From NCBI RefSeq assembly GCF_001717465.1, contig NZ_CP017074.1:821641-885640 (forward strand): 64,000 nucleotides of DNA, in the 5' to 3' direction. A model generated the notes under the pieces. It had not been told where the DNA came from. It searched no databases and saw only the letters and a program-made list of their open reading frames with translations. Shown piece after piece: positions 38,660 to 49,380 of the stretch (positions are counted from its first letter, which is position 1; each line of letters begins with the position of its first letter). The position numbers and the translations under genes are program-made. The DNA is from Luteimonas sp. JM171. GTDB lineage: Bacteria; Pseudomonadota; Gammaproteobacteria; Xanthomonadales; Xanthomonadaceae.

Positions 38660-39492
38660 GCACGGCGCCGGACTACTCCGCGGCGATCCGGCGCATGGCC
38701 GCGCGCGAGCTGGCGGCGAAGTCCCGTGAGCGCAAGCAGATCAAGCTGCTGAGCGCCAACATCCAGGCCGGCTCAAGCACGCGCCGCTACACCGACTACG
38801 CCGTGCGCAGCTGGTCGCATGTGCTTCCCGCCGGCGGCAAGCGCCAGGCGCTGGACCAGATCGCCGAGCTGGCCGGCAACCACGACATCGTGGGCCTGCA
38901 GGAAAGCGACCCGGGCAGCTGGCGCTCGGGCTTCACCAACCAGACCCACTACCTGGCCGAGCGCGGCGGGTTCGATTACTGGACCCACCAGCCCAACCGC
39001 AAGGTCGCCAACGTCGCCTCCAGCGCCAACGCGCTGCTCAGCCGCTATGAGCCGATCGAGGTGCTGGACCACCCGCTCCCCGGCCGGGTGCGTGGGCGCG
39101 GGCTGCTGCTGGCGCGATTTGGCGAGGGCGACGAGGGCCTGACGATCGCCGTGGCCCACCTGTCGCTGGGCGCGCAGTCGCGCAAGGCGCAGCTGGGCTA
39201 CATCGCCGAGCTGCTCAGCGACTATCCCAACGCTGTGCTGATGGGCGACTTCAACTGCACCGCCGACCGCCCGGAAATGTCGGTGCTTTACCGGAACACC
39301 TCGCTGCAGCCGAACGAAAGCTGCATCCACACCTTCCCCAGCTGGCGCCCGCAGCGCGCCATCGACCACGTGCTGATCACCAGCAGCCTGGCGGCCAGGA
39401 ACATGCGCGCCCTGCCCGCGGCGCTGTCCGACCACCTCGCGCTGTCGGTGGAGCTGGACGTGCCCGAGGAAGCGCTGCGCACCGCGGGCTGA
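38656..39492 (+). CDS. Endonuclease/exonuclease/phosphatase (EEP) family protein
   Basis: A 278-residue protein with the EEP fold: IKLLSANIQAG (metal-binding Asn), VGLQESDPGSW (catalytic Glu), VAHLSLGAQSR, LMGDFNC (Asp-Asn) and a terminal LSDHLALSVEL (SDH). There is no signal peptide, so it is probably cytoplasmic. It could hydrolyse nucleic acid or phosphoester lipids; the substrate is not evident. The GTG start overlaps the upstream stop by GTGA, and no nearer ATG fits. Confidence 0.87.
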   Translation: MSTAPDYSAAIRRMAARELAAKSRERKQIKLLSANIQAGSSTRRYTDYAVRSWSHVLPAGGKRQALDQIAELAGNHDIVGLQESDPGSWRSGFTNQTHYLAERGGFDYWTHQPNRKVANVASSANALLSRYEPIEVLDHPLPGRVRGRGLLLARFGEGDEGLTIAVAHLSLGAQSRKAQLGYIAELLSDYPNAVLMGDFNCTADRPEMSVLYRNTSLQPNESCIHTFPSWRPQRAIDHVLITSSLAARNMRALPAALSDHLALSVELDVPEEALRTAG

Positions 39493-39496
39493 TGGC

Positions 39497-39527
39497 GGTC
39501 CCGGTGAGCGAACCGCGCACCGGGACC
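39497..39527. terminator. Bidirectional hairpin between convergent EEP and TonB-receptor genes
   Basis: A 9-bp stem, GGTCCCGGT paired with ACCGGGACC, with a 13-base loop in the 42-bp gap between the two stop codons. It has no T-run. Confidence 0.55.
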
Positions 39528-39534
39528 GGGACCC

Positions 39535-42408
39535 TCAGAAGCGCAGGTCCGCCCGCAGGTACCAGAAACGCCCGCCCGGGATGTCGTAGGTCGAGGCGTC
39601 ATAGCCGTTGAGCGAGCACGACAGGCAGATCGGCGGCTCCTTCTCGAACACGTTGTTGACGCCCGCGGTGAGGGTGAGCCCCTGCTGCCAGTCGAAGCGG
39701 TAGCCCGCCTGGACGTCGTGGTAGGTGGTTGAGCCCAGCCGGTTCTGGCCGTTGGCCGGATCGCTGCAGACCGGGAAGCTGACGGCGTTGCCGCAGTCCT
39801 CGATGAGGTCGGATACGTGGCGCGCCGTCCACGACGCGTTCCACGCCTGGCGCGACCAGTCCAGCGACGCCGTGGACGCCCACTCGGGGATGGCGCTGTC
39901 CTCCACCTCGATCCCGGGCCGGCGCGGCTGAAGCTGCCCGGCCCCGCCCACCGCCTCGTAGCGGCCAACGAAGGTGTTCTGCCAGGTGAAGGCGAAGCGG
40001 CCCGCGCGGGTTTCCGGCAGCGTCCAGTACAGGTCCACGTCCCAGCCGTCGGTCTTGATCGAGCCCAGGTTGGTGAGGCGGTTGTTGAACGCGTTGATGC
40101 CGCCGGTGGAGGCGCGGCCGATGCCGTCGCAGTAGTCCGGGGACAGGGTGCGCACGCACAGGTCGAGCTGGGTCTGCGCCGACAGCGCCTGGATCGGGCC
40201 CTGGATGTCGTGGCGGTAGAAGGTCACCTCCAGGTCCAGCCGCTCGGCCCAGGAAGCGTTGGTGGCGAACCACGGGCTCCACACGAAGCCGGTGCTGAAG
40301 CTGCGCGCGCGCTCAGGCTCGAGCTCGCGGTTGCCGCCGGTGGTGATGGAGATCTGCGGATTGGCCTGCTGGAAGCCCGGCGGCACGCCCAGGGTGCGGC
40401 AGTTGGATTCCACCGACGGGTCCAGGAACGGCTCCGAGCACGGGTCGATCAGCTGCGCGTCGAAGCGGCTGTCGGAACCGTACAGCTCGCCGATCGAGGG
40501 CGCGCGGAACCCTTCGGCATAGGTCGCGCGGAGCAGGAAGTCCTCGCTCACCTGCCAGCGCAGCCCGTACTTGGGCGTGAACTCGCCGCCGAAGGTGGAA
40601 TAGTCCGAATAGCGCCCGGCGAGGTTGAGGTTCAGGCCCTTGCCGAGCGCCCCCTCGCCGAAGATCGGCACGTCCAGCTCCACGTAGGCTTCGCCCACGT
40701 CGTAGCTGCCGGAGGTCGGCAGCGAGGGCACGCCGTTGTACCAGCCGCGCACCGTGAGCGGATCGGGCTGGTACCAGCCTTCGTACTCGCGGTATTCCAG
40801 GCCGGCGGCGAAACCGACCGCGCCGGCCGGCAGGTTGAACAGGTCACCCGACAGGTTGGCCGAGACCAGCCTGAGCTCGTTCTCGCTCTCGTCGCGCACC
40901 ACCGGCTGGATCCAGCCCAGCATCTCCGGGGTGATGGAGCCGGCGCCGAAGATGTCCAGCGGCACGCAGCCTGGTTCCGCCGCGCATGCGGCCGGGTCGC
41001 CCAGGGCCAGCGCGATGTTGCGGATGTTGTAGCTGCCGTGGTTGGTCTGGCGCGCCTCGTTGCGCGACCAGGCCAGGTTGACGTCCCAGAACCATAGCGA
41101 ATCCCCGGCCTGGAAGCTCCCCTCCAGCCCGGTGTTGACGTACCGGGTGTCCACCTTTTGCTCGAACACCCGCGCCCCGCCCTCCAGCGGACGGCGCCCG
41201 ATCAGGATCAGGCTCTCGCCCGAGACCAGGTCGAAGCCGAACGGGTTGTACGGGTTGAGCGCGGAGATGGTGATCTCATCGGCGAACGGGTTGCCCGTGG
41301 CGCCCTCGGGCCCGAGGAAGATCGGCTCGGGCGCGGCCTGGTTGGTCGACTCGCGCCGGTTCACCAGCGCCTTGGCATACCACTGCAGCCCGGGGCTGAT
41401 CTGGAACCGGAACTGGCCGAATGCGCCGCTGCGCTTGGACGGCGTCATCAGCAGGTTGTACTCGGCGAAGTTGAAGCGGTCGTCATCCGTGAAGCAGTGG
41501 AATCCGTCGCTGCGGTCGCAGCCGGTCTGGGCCGGATCGTAGGCCGGGCCGGTAGCATCGGGCACCAGGTCGAGCGTGGCCCCGGTGTTCGGATCGGTGA
41601 CGATGAAACGGCCGGCCGGGATGCCCGAGCTTCCAAGCGCCACCCCGGTGCCGGGCACCGGGAAGCGCGACTGCTCGCGATCGCGCGCGTACACCACGTC
41701 CTGGTCGGTGTGGCTGAGCGAGAGGAACAGGCTGCTGCGGTCGGTGGTGCGGCCCCAGGCCAGGTCGATGCCCTTGCTGGTGCCGTCGCCCTCGCTGAAC
41801 TGGCCGTAGTCGAGGGTGACCTGGGCGCCGTCGAAGTCGCGCCGCGTGATGATGTTGACCACCCCGGCGATGGCATCCGAGCCGTACAGCGACGAGGCAC
41901 CGTCCTCGAGCACTTCGATGCGATCGACGATCGCCAGCGGGATGGTGTTGAGGTCGGTGGACGCGCCCACCCCGGACGCGGAGGACTCGTTGACCCAGCG
42001 GATCCCGTCCACCAGCACCAGCACCCGCTTGGAGCCCAGGTGGCGCAGGTCCACCTGGGCCGAACCGGCGCCCACGCCACTGCCGTCGGGCGGGAAGCCG
42101 AAGTTGCCCGAGGAGTTGAACTTTGTGTTGAGCGCCGATCCCGAGCCGGTGAGCTGCTGGATCACGTCGCCGATCGAGGTCAGCCCGGTGCGCTCGATGT
42201 CCTGGCGGCTGACGGTGTGCACCGGCACCTGGCCTTCGAGCTCGGCGCGGCGGATGCGGGTGCCGGTGACCTGCACCGTGTCCAGGGTGCGGGCTTCCTC
42301 GCCGGGAGCCTCCTGGGCCGCGGCGGGCAGGGAAACGGCGGGCGCGGCGACCGCGAGCAACAGCGACAGCCGGATGGCGCGGGCAAGCCCGCTGGATTCT
42401 GGCGACAT
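39535..42408 (-). CDS. TonB-dependent receptor
   Basis: A 957-residue outer-membrane receptor. It has a signal peptide (ending LPAAAQ), a TonB-box-like [13 protein letters not shown] and a plug domain ([31 protein letters not shown]). A 22-strand barrel follows, ending in the terminal aromatic ([10 protein letters not shown]). Barrel signature strings include [11 protein letters not shown] and LFRPKYGL-like repeats. It is transcribed alone, separated from the TSUP gene by 111 bases. Substrate not readable; the closest type is the large peptide/sugar-like receptors abundant in xanthomonads. Confidence 0.95.
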   Translation of the reverse strand: MSPESSGLARAIRLSLLLAVAAPAVSLPAAAQEAPGEEARTLDTVQVTGTRIRRAELEGQVPVHTVSRQDIERTGLTSIGDVIQQLTGSGSALNTKFNSSGNFGFPPDGSGVGAGSAQVDLRHLGSKRVLVLVDGIRWVNESSASGVGASTDLNTIPLAIVDRIEVLEDGASSLYGSDAIAGVVNIITRRDFDGAQVTLDYGQFSEGDGTSKGIDLAWGRTTDRSSLFLSLSHTDQDVVYARDREQSRFPVPGTGVALGSSGIPAGRFIVTDPNTGATLDLVPDATGPAYDPAQTGCDRSDGFHCFTDDDRFNFAEYNLLMTPSKRSGAFGQFRFQISPGLQWYAKALVNRRESTNQAAPEPIFLGPEGATGNPFADEITISALNPYNPFGFDLVSGESLILIGRRPLEGGARVFEQKVDTRYVNTGLEGSFQAGDSLWFWDVNLAWSRNEARQTNHGSYNIRNIALALGDPAACAAEPGCVPLDIFGAGSITPEMLGWIQPVVRDESENELRLVSANLSGDLFNLPAGAVGFAAGLEYREYEGWYQPDPLTVRGWYNGVPSLPTSGSYDVGEAYVELDVPIFGEGALGKGLNLNLAGRYSDYSTFGGEFTPKYGLRWQVSEDFLLRATYAEGFRAPSIGELYGSDSRFDAQLIDPCSEPFLDPSVESNCRTLGVPPGFQQANPQISITTGGNRELEPERARSFSTGFVWSPWFATNASWAERLDLEVTFYRHDIQGPIQALSAQTQLDLCVRTLSPDYCDGIGRASTGGINAFNNRLTNLGSIKTDGWDVDLYWTLPETRAGRFAFTWQNTFVGRYEAVGGAGQLQPRRPGIEVEDSAIPEWASTASLDWSRQAWNASWTARHVSDLIEDCGNAVSFPVCSDPANGQNRLGSTTYHDVQAGYRFDWQQGLTLTAGVNNVFEKEPPICLSCSLNGYDASTYDIPGGRFWYLRADLRF

Positions 42409-42519
42409 GGCTCTCCACTCCTGAAGATGGTTTGCCGCCGCAGTCCCCCTCCATGGGCGGACCTTCGTTGTAATCCAACTGTCATCTGGAAAACAACTAC
42501 CCGCATCACGGTCCCGCGA

Positions 42520-43314
42520 TCACCACGCCGCCATGCCCAGCCCGACCAGCAGCATGAAGACGGCGAACACCCGCTTGAGCGCCACGCCGCTGATCGCATG
42601 CGCGATGCGCGCGCCCAACGGCGCGGTGAGGATGGAGGCGAGCGCGACCCCGATGGCGGCCGGCAGGTACACATAGCCGATCGAATAACCGGGCAGCGCG
42701 CCGGCCGGCGCCTGCAGCGCGTAGCCCGCGGCGCTGGCCAGGCCGATGAAGATGCCGCAGGCCGCCGCGGTGCCCACCGCGCGCACCGGCGCCACCCCCA
42801 GCCAGGTCAGCAGCGGCACCGTCAGGCTGCCACCGCCAATCCCCACCACCGCCGAGACCGCGCCGATGCCGCCGCCGGCCAGGCTCATGCGCGGGCCGCG
42901 CGGCGGGGCCACGCCCGCTCCCGCCGCCGGCGTCCCGGAGAACGCCATTTGCGCGGCGATCAGCAGGCAGTAGGCCACGAAGGCCCACCGCAGCACCGCC
43001 CCGTCCAGCCCGATCGCGAAGCGGCTCCCCAGCCACGCCCCGAGCATGATCCCCGGCACCAGCCAGGCCACGCTGGGCCACAGCACGCTGCCGCGGCGGT
43101 GGTGGGCCCGGGTGGACGAGAGCGAGGTGAGCACGATGCTGCCCAGCGAGCTGGCCAGCGCCGCATGCATCGCCGCTTCGCGCGGGATCCCGTGCTGGGG
43201 CAGCAGCCACGCCAGCGATGCCACCAGCACCAGGCCGCCACCGATGCCCAGCAGGCCGGCGAGGATGCCCACCAGCGCGCCAAGGGCAAGGAATGTCAGC
43301 AGCAGGGTGAGCAT
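42520..43314 (-). CDS. TSUP (TauE/SafE)-family membrane transporter
   Basis: A 264-residue membrane protein with about eight helices and two copies of the TSUP signature (GILAGLLGIGGGLVLVASL and AVSAVVGIGGGSLTVPLLT). This family exports or imports sulfite, sulfonates or organosulfur anions. The start at 43314 (MLTLLLTFLALG) begins directly with a helix. It sits between a TonB receptor and the divergent lytic transglycosylase; substrate unknown. Confidence 0.9.
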   Translation of the reverse strand: MLTLLLTFLALGALVGILAGLLGIGGGLVLVASLAWLLPQHGIPREAAMHAALASSLGSIVLTSLSSTRAHHRRGSVLWPSVAWLVPGIMLGAWLGSRFAIGLDGAVLRWAFVAYCLLIAAQMAFSGTPAAGAGVAPPRGPRMSLAGGGIGAVSAVVGIGGGSLTVPLLTWLGVAPVRAVGTAAACGIFIGLASAAGYALQAPAGALPGYSIGYVYLPAAIGVALASILTAPLGARIAHAISGVALKRVFAVFMLLVGLGMAAW

Positions 43315-43430
43315 CGGTGGCGGGTCACGGCGAAGGGCCAGCAAGGGTAGCGCAGCGCCCGCACGCACCGCGCCGGGTTCACCGGCCCTTCGCTATAGTC
43401 GCGCGGCGCGTCCCCCTCCCGGTCTTGCCC

Positions 43431-45359
43431 ATGAAACGACTGATCCTGATCGCCGTTCTGGCCGTGCTTGCATGGCCGCTCGCATCCGGCGCCCGATCCA
43501 ACGATGCCCAGCTGCGCGCCGCGCTGGAAGCCGCCGCGCGCGGGCAGCCGCTGCCGCCCGGGATTGCCTCGCATCCGGCCTACGGCTGGGTCGAGTTCGC
43601 GTCGCTGCGCCGCAACCTGCAGACGCTGCCCGAGACCCAGGCGCAGTCGTTCCTGGCCCGCTACGCCGGCCAGGCCGTGGCCGAATCGTTCCGGGCCGAG
43701 TGGCTGCACGCCCTGCACCGGCGCCAGGGCTGGGCCGCCATCCGGGCCGCGTGGTCGCCGGAGGTGACGAACACCGCGCTGCGCTGCATCGAACTGGACG
43801 CGCGCAGGCACCTGGGCGCCGCCGATGCGCAGTGGGACGCGCAGGTCCAGGAGATCTGGCGCTCCAGCGGCGAATCCCTGCCCGACCAGTGCGACGGCCC
43901 GTTCGAAGCGCTCCAGGCGCGCGGCGCGCTCACGCCCGAACTGCGCTGGGAGCGCCTGGAGCTGGCCGCCGCGGCGTGGGAACCGGCAATCATGCGCGTG
44001 GCCGCGCGCGGCCTGCCTGCGGCCGAACGCAGCCTGGCCGAGGATTACGCCGCCTTCGTGCAGGCGCCGCACGAGCGCGCCCTGGGCTGGCCGAAGACCG
44101 ACCGCAGCCGGCTGGTCGCCTCGCACGGCCTGGCCCGGCTGGGCCGCAGCGACCCGGACGCCGCCGAGGCCATGCTGCCGCGCTTTGCCCGGGCGCTTCA
44201 ATTCGACGAACAGGCGCGCGGCCGGGTGCTTTACCAGATCGCGCTGTGGACGGTGGCCTCATACCTGCCCGAATCCGCGCGCCGGCTCGACCAGGTGCCC
44301 GCGTCCGCCTACGACGAACGCCTGCACGAATGGCGCGTGCGCGAGGCGCTGGCCCGCGCCGACTGGCGCGCGGCGCTCCGGGCGATCGAAAACATGGGCC
44401 GCGAGCAGCGCTCCAGCGCCCGCTGGACCTGGTTCGAAGGCCGCATGCACGAGAAGCTGGGCAACATGCGCGAGGCCGTGCGCCTGTTCGAGAAGGCCGC
44501 CGCAGAACCGAACTTCCACGGCTTCCTGGCCGCCGACAAGGTGGGCCGGCCGTACGCGCTGTGCCCGCTGGAGGTGCCGGGCGACGCCTCGGCACACGCG
44601 CAGGTGGCCAACGACCCGGCCATGGTGCGCGCGATGGCCCTGTTCCGGGTGGACCGCCCCGGCTGGGCCACGCGCGAGTGGCACCACGCGATGGACCGCT
44701 TCAGCGACGCGCAGCGGCAGATCGCGGTGAAGGTGGCGCAGGACAACGGCTGGTACGACCGCGCCGTGTTCGGCCTGGGCCGCGAGCCGGACGAAGCCAG
44801 GCTGTATGAGCTGCGCTTCCCGCTGCACTACGGCGACATCATCCGCGCCGAGGCCGCCCGCCACCGCCTGGATCCGGCATGGATCGCGGCCAAGATCCGC
44901 GCCGAAAGCACGTTCAACCCCAACGCCCGCTCGCCCGCCGACGCGCGCGGGCTGATGCAGGTGCTGCCCAGCACCGGCGCCGCGGTGGCGCGCCGCAACG
45001 GCATCGCCTGGAACGGCGCCGGCAGCCTCTACGACCCGGTCACCAACATCCGCATCGGCACCGCGTACATGGCCCAGCGCCGCGAGCAGTACGGCGTGCC
45101 CTACATCGCATCGGCCGCGTACAACGCCGGACCGGCCCCGACCGCGCGCTGGCAGGCGCAGCGCGGAGGGATGGATCCGGACATCTGGATCGAGACCATC
45201 AGCTACCGCGAAACCCGCGAATACGTGGCCCGGGTGATGGCCTTCAGCGTGATCTACGACTGGCGCCTCAACGGCGCGGCGGTGCCGCTGAGCGAGCGCT
45301 TGCAGGGACGCGTCGGCGAGCCCAGCCGTTCGTTCTCCTGCCCCGCGCCGGCGGCCTAG
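43431..45359 (+). CDS. slt: Soluble lytic murein transglycosylase (Slt70-like)
   Basis: A 642-residue periplasmic enzyme that cleaves peptidoglycan strands to 1,6-anhydro-muropeptides. A signal peptide (ending ASGARS) is followed by a long helical superhelix (about residues 25-440), a linker and the catalytic lysozyme-like domain. The catalytic Glu is in [20 protein letters not shown], with the diagnostic QVLPSTG and [12 protein letters not shown] downstream. Length fits the family. It precedes cca by 25 bases and may be co-transcribed with it. Confidence 0.93.
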   Translation: MKRLILIAVLAVLAWPLASGARSNDAQLRAALEAAARGQPLPPGIASHPAYGWVEFASLRRNLQTLPETQAQSFLARYAGQAVAESFRAEWLHALHRRQGWAAIRAAWSPEVTNTALRCIELDARRHLGAADAQWDAQVQEIWRSSGESLPDQCDGPFEALQARGALTPELRWERLELAAAAWEPAIMRVAARGLPAAERSLAEDYAAFVQAPHERALGWPKTDRSRLVASHGLARLGRSDPDAAEAMLPRFARALQFDEQARGRVLYQIALWTVASYLPESARRLDQVPASAYDERLHEWRVREALARADWRAALRAIENMGREQRSSARWTWFEGRMHEKLGNMREAVRLFEKAAAEPNFHGFLAADKVGRPYALCPLEVPGDASAHAQVANDPAMVRAMALFRVDRPGWATREWHHAMDRFSDAQRQIAVKVAQDNGWYDRAVFGLGREPDEARLYELRFPLHYGDIIRAEAARHRLDPAWIAAKIRAESTFNPNARSPADARGLMQVLPSTGAAVARRNGIAWNGAGSLYDPVTNIRIGTAYMAQRREQYGVPYIASAAYNAGPAPTARWQAQRGGMDPDIWIETISYRETREYVARVMAFSVIYDWRLNGAAVPLSERLQGRVGEPSRSFSCPAPAA

Positions 45360-45384
45360 GCCGGCCGTGGGGCATCATCGGGGC

Positions 45385-46620
45385 ATGGAGACCTACCTCG
45401 TTGGCGGCGCCGTGCGCGACCGGTTGCTCGGCCTGCCCCCCGGCGACAACGACTGGGTGGTCGTGGGCCAGACGCCCGAGGGCATGGAGGCCGCCGGCTT
45501 CCGCCCGGTGGGCCGTGACTTCCCGGTGTTCCTGCACCCCGACACCGGCGAGGAACACGCGCTGGCCCGCACCGAACGCAAGTCCGCGCCCGGCTACCGC
45601 GGCTTCACCGTCCACGCCGATCCGTCGGTGACGCTGGAACAGGACCTGGAGCGGCGCGACTTCACCATCAACGCCATCGCCCAGGGCGCCGACGGCCGCC
45701 TTGTGGATCCGTTCGGCGGCGCCGCCGACATCGAAAAGCGCGTGCTGCGCCACGTCAGCCCGGCCTTCGTCGAGGATCCGCTGCGGGTCCTGCGCGCGGC
45801 GCGGTTCATGGCCCGCTTCGCCCCACTGGGTTTCACCGTGGCGCCGGAGACCATGCAGCTGATGCGCGAGATCGCCGCCAGCGGCGAGCTGGATGCGCTG
45901 GTGCCCGAACGCACCTGGCAGGAGCTGTGCAAGGCCCTGCGCGCCGCGCGCCCGTCCGCCTTCCTGCGTACCCTGCGCGATGCGCAGGCGCTCAAGGCGG
46001 TGCTGCCGGAAGTCGACGCCCTCTACGGCATCCCGCAGCGCCCCGAATACCACCCGGAGGTCGACACCGGCATCCACCAGGAGCTGGTCAGCGACATGGC
46101 CGCGACACTGGCGCCGGGCGACGACGTGGCCGGCTTCGCGGCCCTCACCCACGACCTGGGCAAGGCGCTCACGCCGCGCTCGAAATGGCCGCGCCACATC
46201 GGCCACGAGCAGGCCGGGCTCAAGCCGCTGGAAGCGCTGTGCGAACGGCTCAGGGTGCCCAACAGCCACCGCGGGCTTGCCCGCATCGCCTGCCGCGAGC
46301 ACCTCAACGTGCACCGCCTGTTCGAGCTGCGCGACGCCACCGTGCACGACCTGCTGGAGCGCTGCGACGCCTTCCGCCGGCCCGAGCGGATCGCGCCGCT
46401 GGCCCTGGTGTGCGAAGCCGACCGCCGCGGCCGCCTGGGTTTCGAAGACGCCGACTACCCGCAGGGCCCGGAGCTGCGGCGGGTACACGCCGCCGCCATG
46501 GCGGTGAATGCGCGCGACCTGGTCACCGATGGCATGAGCGGCCCGCAGGTCGGCCGGGCGCTGCGCCAGGCGCGCATCGAGGCCATCGCCAGGGCCCGCT
46601 CCCCGCGCCCTTCGCAGTAG
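45385..46620 (+). CDS. cca: Multifunctional CCA tRNA nucleotidyltransferase
   Basis: A 411-residue enzyme that builds or repairs the CCA end of tRNAs. The nucleotidyltransferase head holds [12 protein letters not shown] and [13 protein letters not shown], followed by [15 protein letters not shown] for base selection. The C-terminal half has an HD domain ([22 protein letters not shown]) that gives the phosphohydrolase activities of the gammaproteobacterial enzyme. The ATG at 45385 gives [12 protein letters not shown], as expected. Confidence 0.96.
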   Translation: METYLVGGAVRDRLLGLPPGDNDWVVVGQTPEGMEAAGFRPVGRDFPVFLHPDTGEEHALARTERKSAPGYRGFTVHADPSVTLEQDLERRDFTINAIAQGADGRLVDPFGGAADIEKRVLRHVSPAFVEDPLRVLRAARFMARFAPLGFTVAPETMQLMREIAASGELDALVPERTWQELCKALRAARPSAFLRTLRDAQALKAVLPEVDALYGIPQRPEYHPEVDTGIHQELVSDMAATLAPGDDVAGFAALTHDLGKALTPRSKWPRHIGHEQAGLKPLEALCERLRVPNSHRGLARIACREHLNVHRLFELRDATVHDLLERCDAFRRPERIAPLALVCEADRRGRLGFEDADYPQGPELRRVHAAAMAVNARDLVTDGMSGPQVGRALRQARIEAIARARSPRPSQ

Positions 46621-46648
46621 CGCCCCATGGCCACGACGCCGATCCGGC

Positions 46649-47671
46649 TCAGGCGGCCGGGGGCGCGTCGCCGGACCCGGGGTGGCGCGCGAGGATGGCC
46701 TGCAGCCCGGCCAGCTCCGGATATCGGGGCACCACCTCTTCCAGGTAGGCAAGGAACCGCGCTGCGTCGGCCAGGTACCGCGGCTTGTGGTCGCGGTAGT
46801 CCAGCCGCGCGAAGATGCCCAGCACCTTCAGGTGCCGCTGCACGCCCATCAGGTCCGCGTCGCGCAGGAACCGGGCCTCGTCCGGCACCGGCACGCCGGC
46901 CTCGCCCGCGCGGGCGTAGTAGCGCCGCAGCCATCCGCGCACGCGCCCCGGCTCCCAGCTGTGGAACGCGTCGCGCACCAGGCTCACCGGGTCGTAGGAC
47001 ACCGGCCCGAGCACGGCGTCCTGGAAATCCAGCACCGCCATCCCGCCGTCCACCGGCATCAGGTTGCGCGGCATGAAGTCGCGGTGCACGAACACCTGCG
47101 GCTGCGCGAGCGCGGAGCCGATCAGCACCTCGTGGACCTGCGCCAGTCCCGCGCGCTCGCCGGGATCCAGCGTCACATCGAGGTGGCGCCCCAGGTACCA
47201 CTCCTCGAACAGGTCCAGCTCCCGCTGCAGCATTTCCCGGTCATAGGCCGGCAGCCCGGCCGGCGGCGGCAGCGCCTGCAGCCGGAACAGCTGGTCCAGC
47301 GCGGCGTCGAACGCCCGGTCCGGATCGATGTCGTCCACCGCCTGCAGCCAGGTCCGGCCGCCCAGGTCCTCCATCAGCACGAAGCCGGCCTCTTCATCGC
47401 GCGCCAGCACCCGCGGCACGCGCACGCCACCCGACGCCAGCACCTCGTGCATGCGCAGCCACGGGCGCACATCCTCCAGCGCCGGCGGCGAATCCATGAC
47501 GATCACGCTGTCCCCGCCGGCGATGCCGCGCCAGTAGGTCCGGAATCCGGCATCCGAAGAGGCCCGCTCCAGCGCCAGCGCCGGGTCGCCGGCCGCCGCG
47601 CGCGCCCACGCCAGCCGCGCCGCCGCGCGCGCCGCCTCCGGCGCCCGCGAAGCAATTGAAATCACCGTCAT
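46649..47671 (-). CDS. Aminoglycoside-phosphotransferase-fold sugar kinase (AmgK-like)
   Basis: A 340-residue kinase of the choline/aminoglycoside-kinase fold. VFVHRDFMPRNLM is the catalytic loop (Asp and Asn), and AVLDFQDAVLGPVSYD holds the metal-binding Asp. YDREMLQRELDLFEEWYLGRHLD is shared with AmgK, the N-acetylmuramate/N-acetylglucosamine anomeric kinase that recycles peptidoglycan sugars in bacteria lacking the E. coli route. The usual partner murU is not adjacent here. Proximity to a lytic transglycosylase is compatible with wall recycling. Confidence 0.8.
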   Translation of the reverse strand: MTVISIASRAPEAARAAARLAWARAAAGDPALALERASSDAGFRTYWRGIAGGDSVIVMDSPPALEDVRPWLRMHEVLASGGVRVPRVLARDEEAGFVLMEDLGGRTWLQAVDDIDPDRAFDAALDQLFRLQALPPPAGLPAYDREMLQRELDLFEEWYLGRHLDVTLDPGERAGLAQVHEVLIGSALAQPQVFVHRDFMPRNLMPVDGGMAVLDFQDAVLGPVSYDPVSLVRDAFHSWEPGRVRGWLRRYYARAGEAGVPVPDEARFLRDADLMGVQRHLKVLGIFARLDYRDHKPRYLADAARFLAYLEEVVPRYPELAGLQAILARHPGSGDAPPAA

Positions 47672-47733
47672 GCCGCTCTCCTCATCGCGCCAAGATTAGC
47701 CGCGGCCCTGGCACCGCGCCACGCGGGGTGCTG

Positions 47734-48141
47734 TCACGGCAGCCGGTTGTCGAACTGCAGCAGGAGGTTGCGCAGCGGCGTGAGCTGCGTGGCCAGCCCG
47801 GCAATCACCCCCAGGGTGTTGGCCAACGCATCCGCGCGCTCCATGTATCGGGTCTCGGTGAGCGCTCCCTGGGCCCACTCCAGGCCGATGCCCATCAGCA
47901 CCAGGCCGATGCCAGCGCCCAGCAGCGACGGCCAGCGCGCGTACAGCTGCACCGCGCCAGCGGCCAGCACCCCGTAGGCAAGCAGGTGCCCGATCTTGTC
48001 CCCGCCCTCCACCGGCGGCATTGGTGGCGGCGGCGCCAGCGAGGCCACCACCACCGCGGCAATCGCCAGGCACCACAGCGCGCTCCACAGCCGCGGGCGC
48101 CGGAACGGCTTCAGCGCCCGGCGGCGCCGGCCGCCGGTCAC
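47734..48141 (-). CDS. VanZ-like family membrane protein
   Basis: A 135-residue protein with three or four helices and the VanZ-like GGDKIGHLLAYGVLAAGAVQ, LEWAQ and ERADALANTLGVIAG strings. In this family a His and Asp/Asn face the membrane core. The function is unclear; the namesake raises teicoplanin resistance. It starts with GTG overlapping the stop of the upstream methyltransferase (GTGA), so the two are probably coupled. Confidence 0.85.
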   Translation of the reverse strand: MTGGRRRRALKPFRRPRLWSALWCLAIAAVVVASLAPPPPMPPVEGGDKIGHLLAYGVLAAGAVQLYARWPSLLGAGIGLVLMGIGLEWAQGALTETRYMERADALANTLGVIAGLATQLTPLRNLLLQFDNRLP

Positions 48142-49319
48142 AGCCGGTGGCTCAGGTCGCCGGCCAGGAACGCGTGTTCGAAATCCACCCCGCGCGCAAA
48201 GCCCATCGCCTGGAAACCCTCGCCCATCGCGGCCGGCAGGGTCAGCTGCTTGGCCTGCTGGCGCAGCGCGTACAGCGCGGCCTCGTCTTCCAGCCCGGCC
48301 TCATGCGCGGCCAGCCGCTCGTCGAGCTTGTTGCCGATCAGGAACGCGGCCTGGCTGCAATAGCCGGAAAACTCGAAGCCCGCGCCCGTGCCCGCCTCCG
48401 CCAGCGCGGTGAAATCCACCGACGCGGTCAGGTCCTGCAGGCCCGGATTGGCGAACACGTTGCCGCTGACCGTGTGCCGGTGGAAGGCGCGCAGGGTGCC
48501 GTCATTGCGCTGCGGCAGGTAGTACTCGCTGCGCGCGAACCCGTAGTCGACGAACAGCATGGCGCCGTTGCGCAGCCCGCCGATCACCGCCTGGATCCAG
48601 TACGGCAGCTGCGGCAGCAGCTCGGAGCGGTAGCCTTCGGCGAACGGCTGCGGGAGCTGCCGCTCCACGTGCCGCACCGCCGCCGACAGCAGCGCATCGG
48701 CCGGCCGGTCCACGCGCTTGAAGCCGCCGTCCCCATCCAGCGCCACGTGTTCTTCCATCACCTCGCCATCCACGATGGCAAAGCGCGGCGTGGGCAGCGC
48801 GTCGATCACCTCGTTGGCGAACAGCACCCCGTGCCACTCGTCCTGGGGCGGGCGCTCGAGCCAGTGCACGCGGCGGAACTGCGAGGCATCCAGCCGCTGG
48901 CGCAGGTACTCGCCCTGGCGCTCGCGCAGGTCCGCGCTGGGCTCGAGGATCGAATAGCGCGCCGGCAGCGCGTCCATCTGCGCCATGCGGGTGATGGCAT
49001 CGCCGGCAAAGCGCCCGCTGCCGCCGCCCACCTCGACGAAATGCGCCTGCGGCCCGAGCTGCTGCAGCACCGGCACCACGGCCTCGGCCACGCACTCGGC
49101 AAACAGCGGCCCCAGCTCGGGCGCGGTGATGAAGTCGCCCGCGGCGCCGAACTTGGTCGCCCCCGCGCTGTAATAGCCCAGCCCCGGCGCGTACAGCGCC
49201 AGTTCCATGAAGCGCCAGAACGGGATCGCGCCGCCGGCGGACTGGATCTCGCTGCGGATCAGCGCCTGCAGCCGCTCGCTGTGGGCACGCGCGTCGGGGT
49301 CGATATGGGATTCGCTCAT
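48138..49319 (-). CDS. MidA/NDUFAF7-family SAM-dependent methyltransferase
   Basis: A 393-residue class I methyltransferase of the MidA family. The typical strings are IPFWRFMELALYAPGLGYYS near residue 32, GDFITAPELGPLFAECVA, the SAM motif FVEVGGGSGRFAGD and LFANEVIDALPTPRF. The mitochondrial homologue methylates an arginine of complex I subunit NDUFS2; the bacterial role is less certain. It is the first gene of a pair with the VanZ-like gene. Confidence 0.88.
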   Translation of the reverse strand: MSESHIDPDARAHSERLQALIRSEIQSAGGAIPFWRFMELALYAPGLGYYSAGATKFGAAGDFITAPELGPLFAECVAEAVVPVLQQLGPQAHFVEVGGGSGRFAGDAITRMAQMDALPARYSILEPSADLRERQGEYLRQRLDASQFRRVHWLERPPQDEWHGVLFANEVIDALPTPRFAIVDGEVMEEHVALDGDGGFKRVDRPADALLSAAVRHVERQLPQPFAEGYRSELLPQLPYWIQAVIGGLRNGAMLFVDYGFARSEYYLPQRNDGTLRAFHRHTVSGNVFANPGLQDLTASVDFTALAEAGTGAGFEFSGYCSQAAFLIGNKLDERLAAHEAGLEDEAALYALRQQAKQLTLPAAMGEGFQAMGFARGVDFEHAFLAGDLSHRL

Positions 49320-49380
49320 GGCGCCAGTTTACGGGACCGCGCCGTGCAGGCCCGGCCATCGCGCGCCCCGCGGCGCGCGC

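Noticed and set aside
41158..43350. A 730-codon open frame on the + strand opposite the TonB receptor and TSUP genes
   Set aside because: Antisense shadow; the minus-strand products have complete family signatures.
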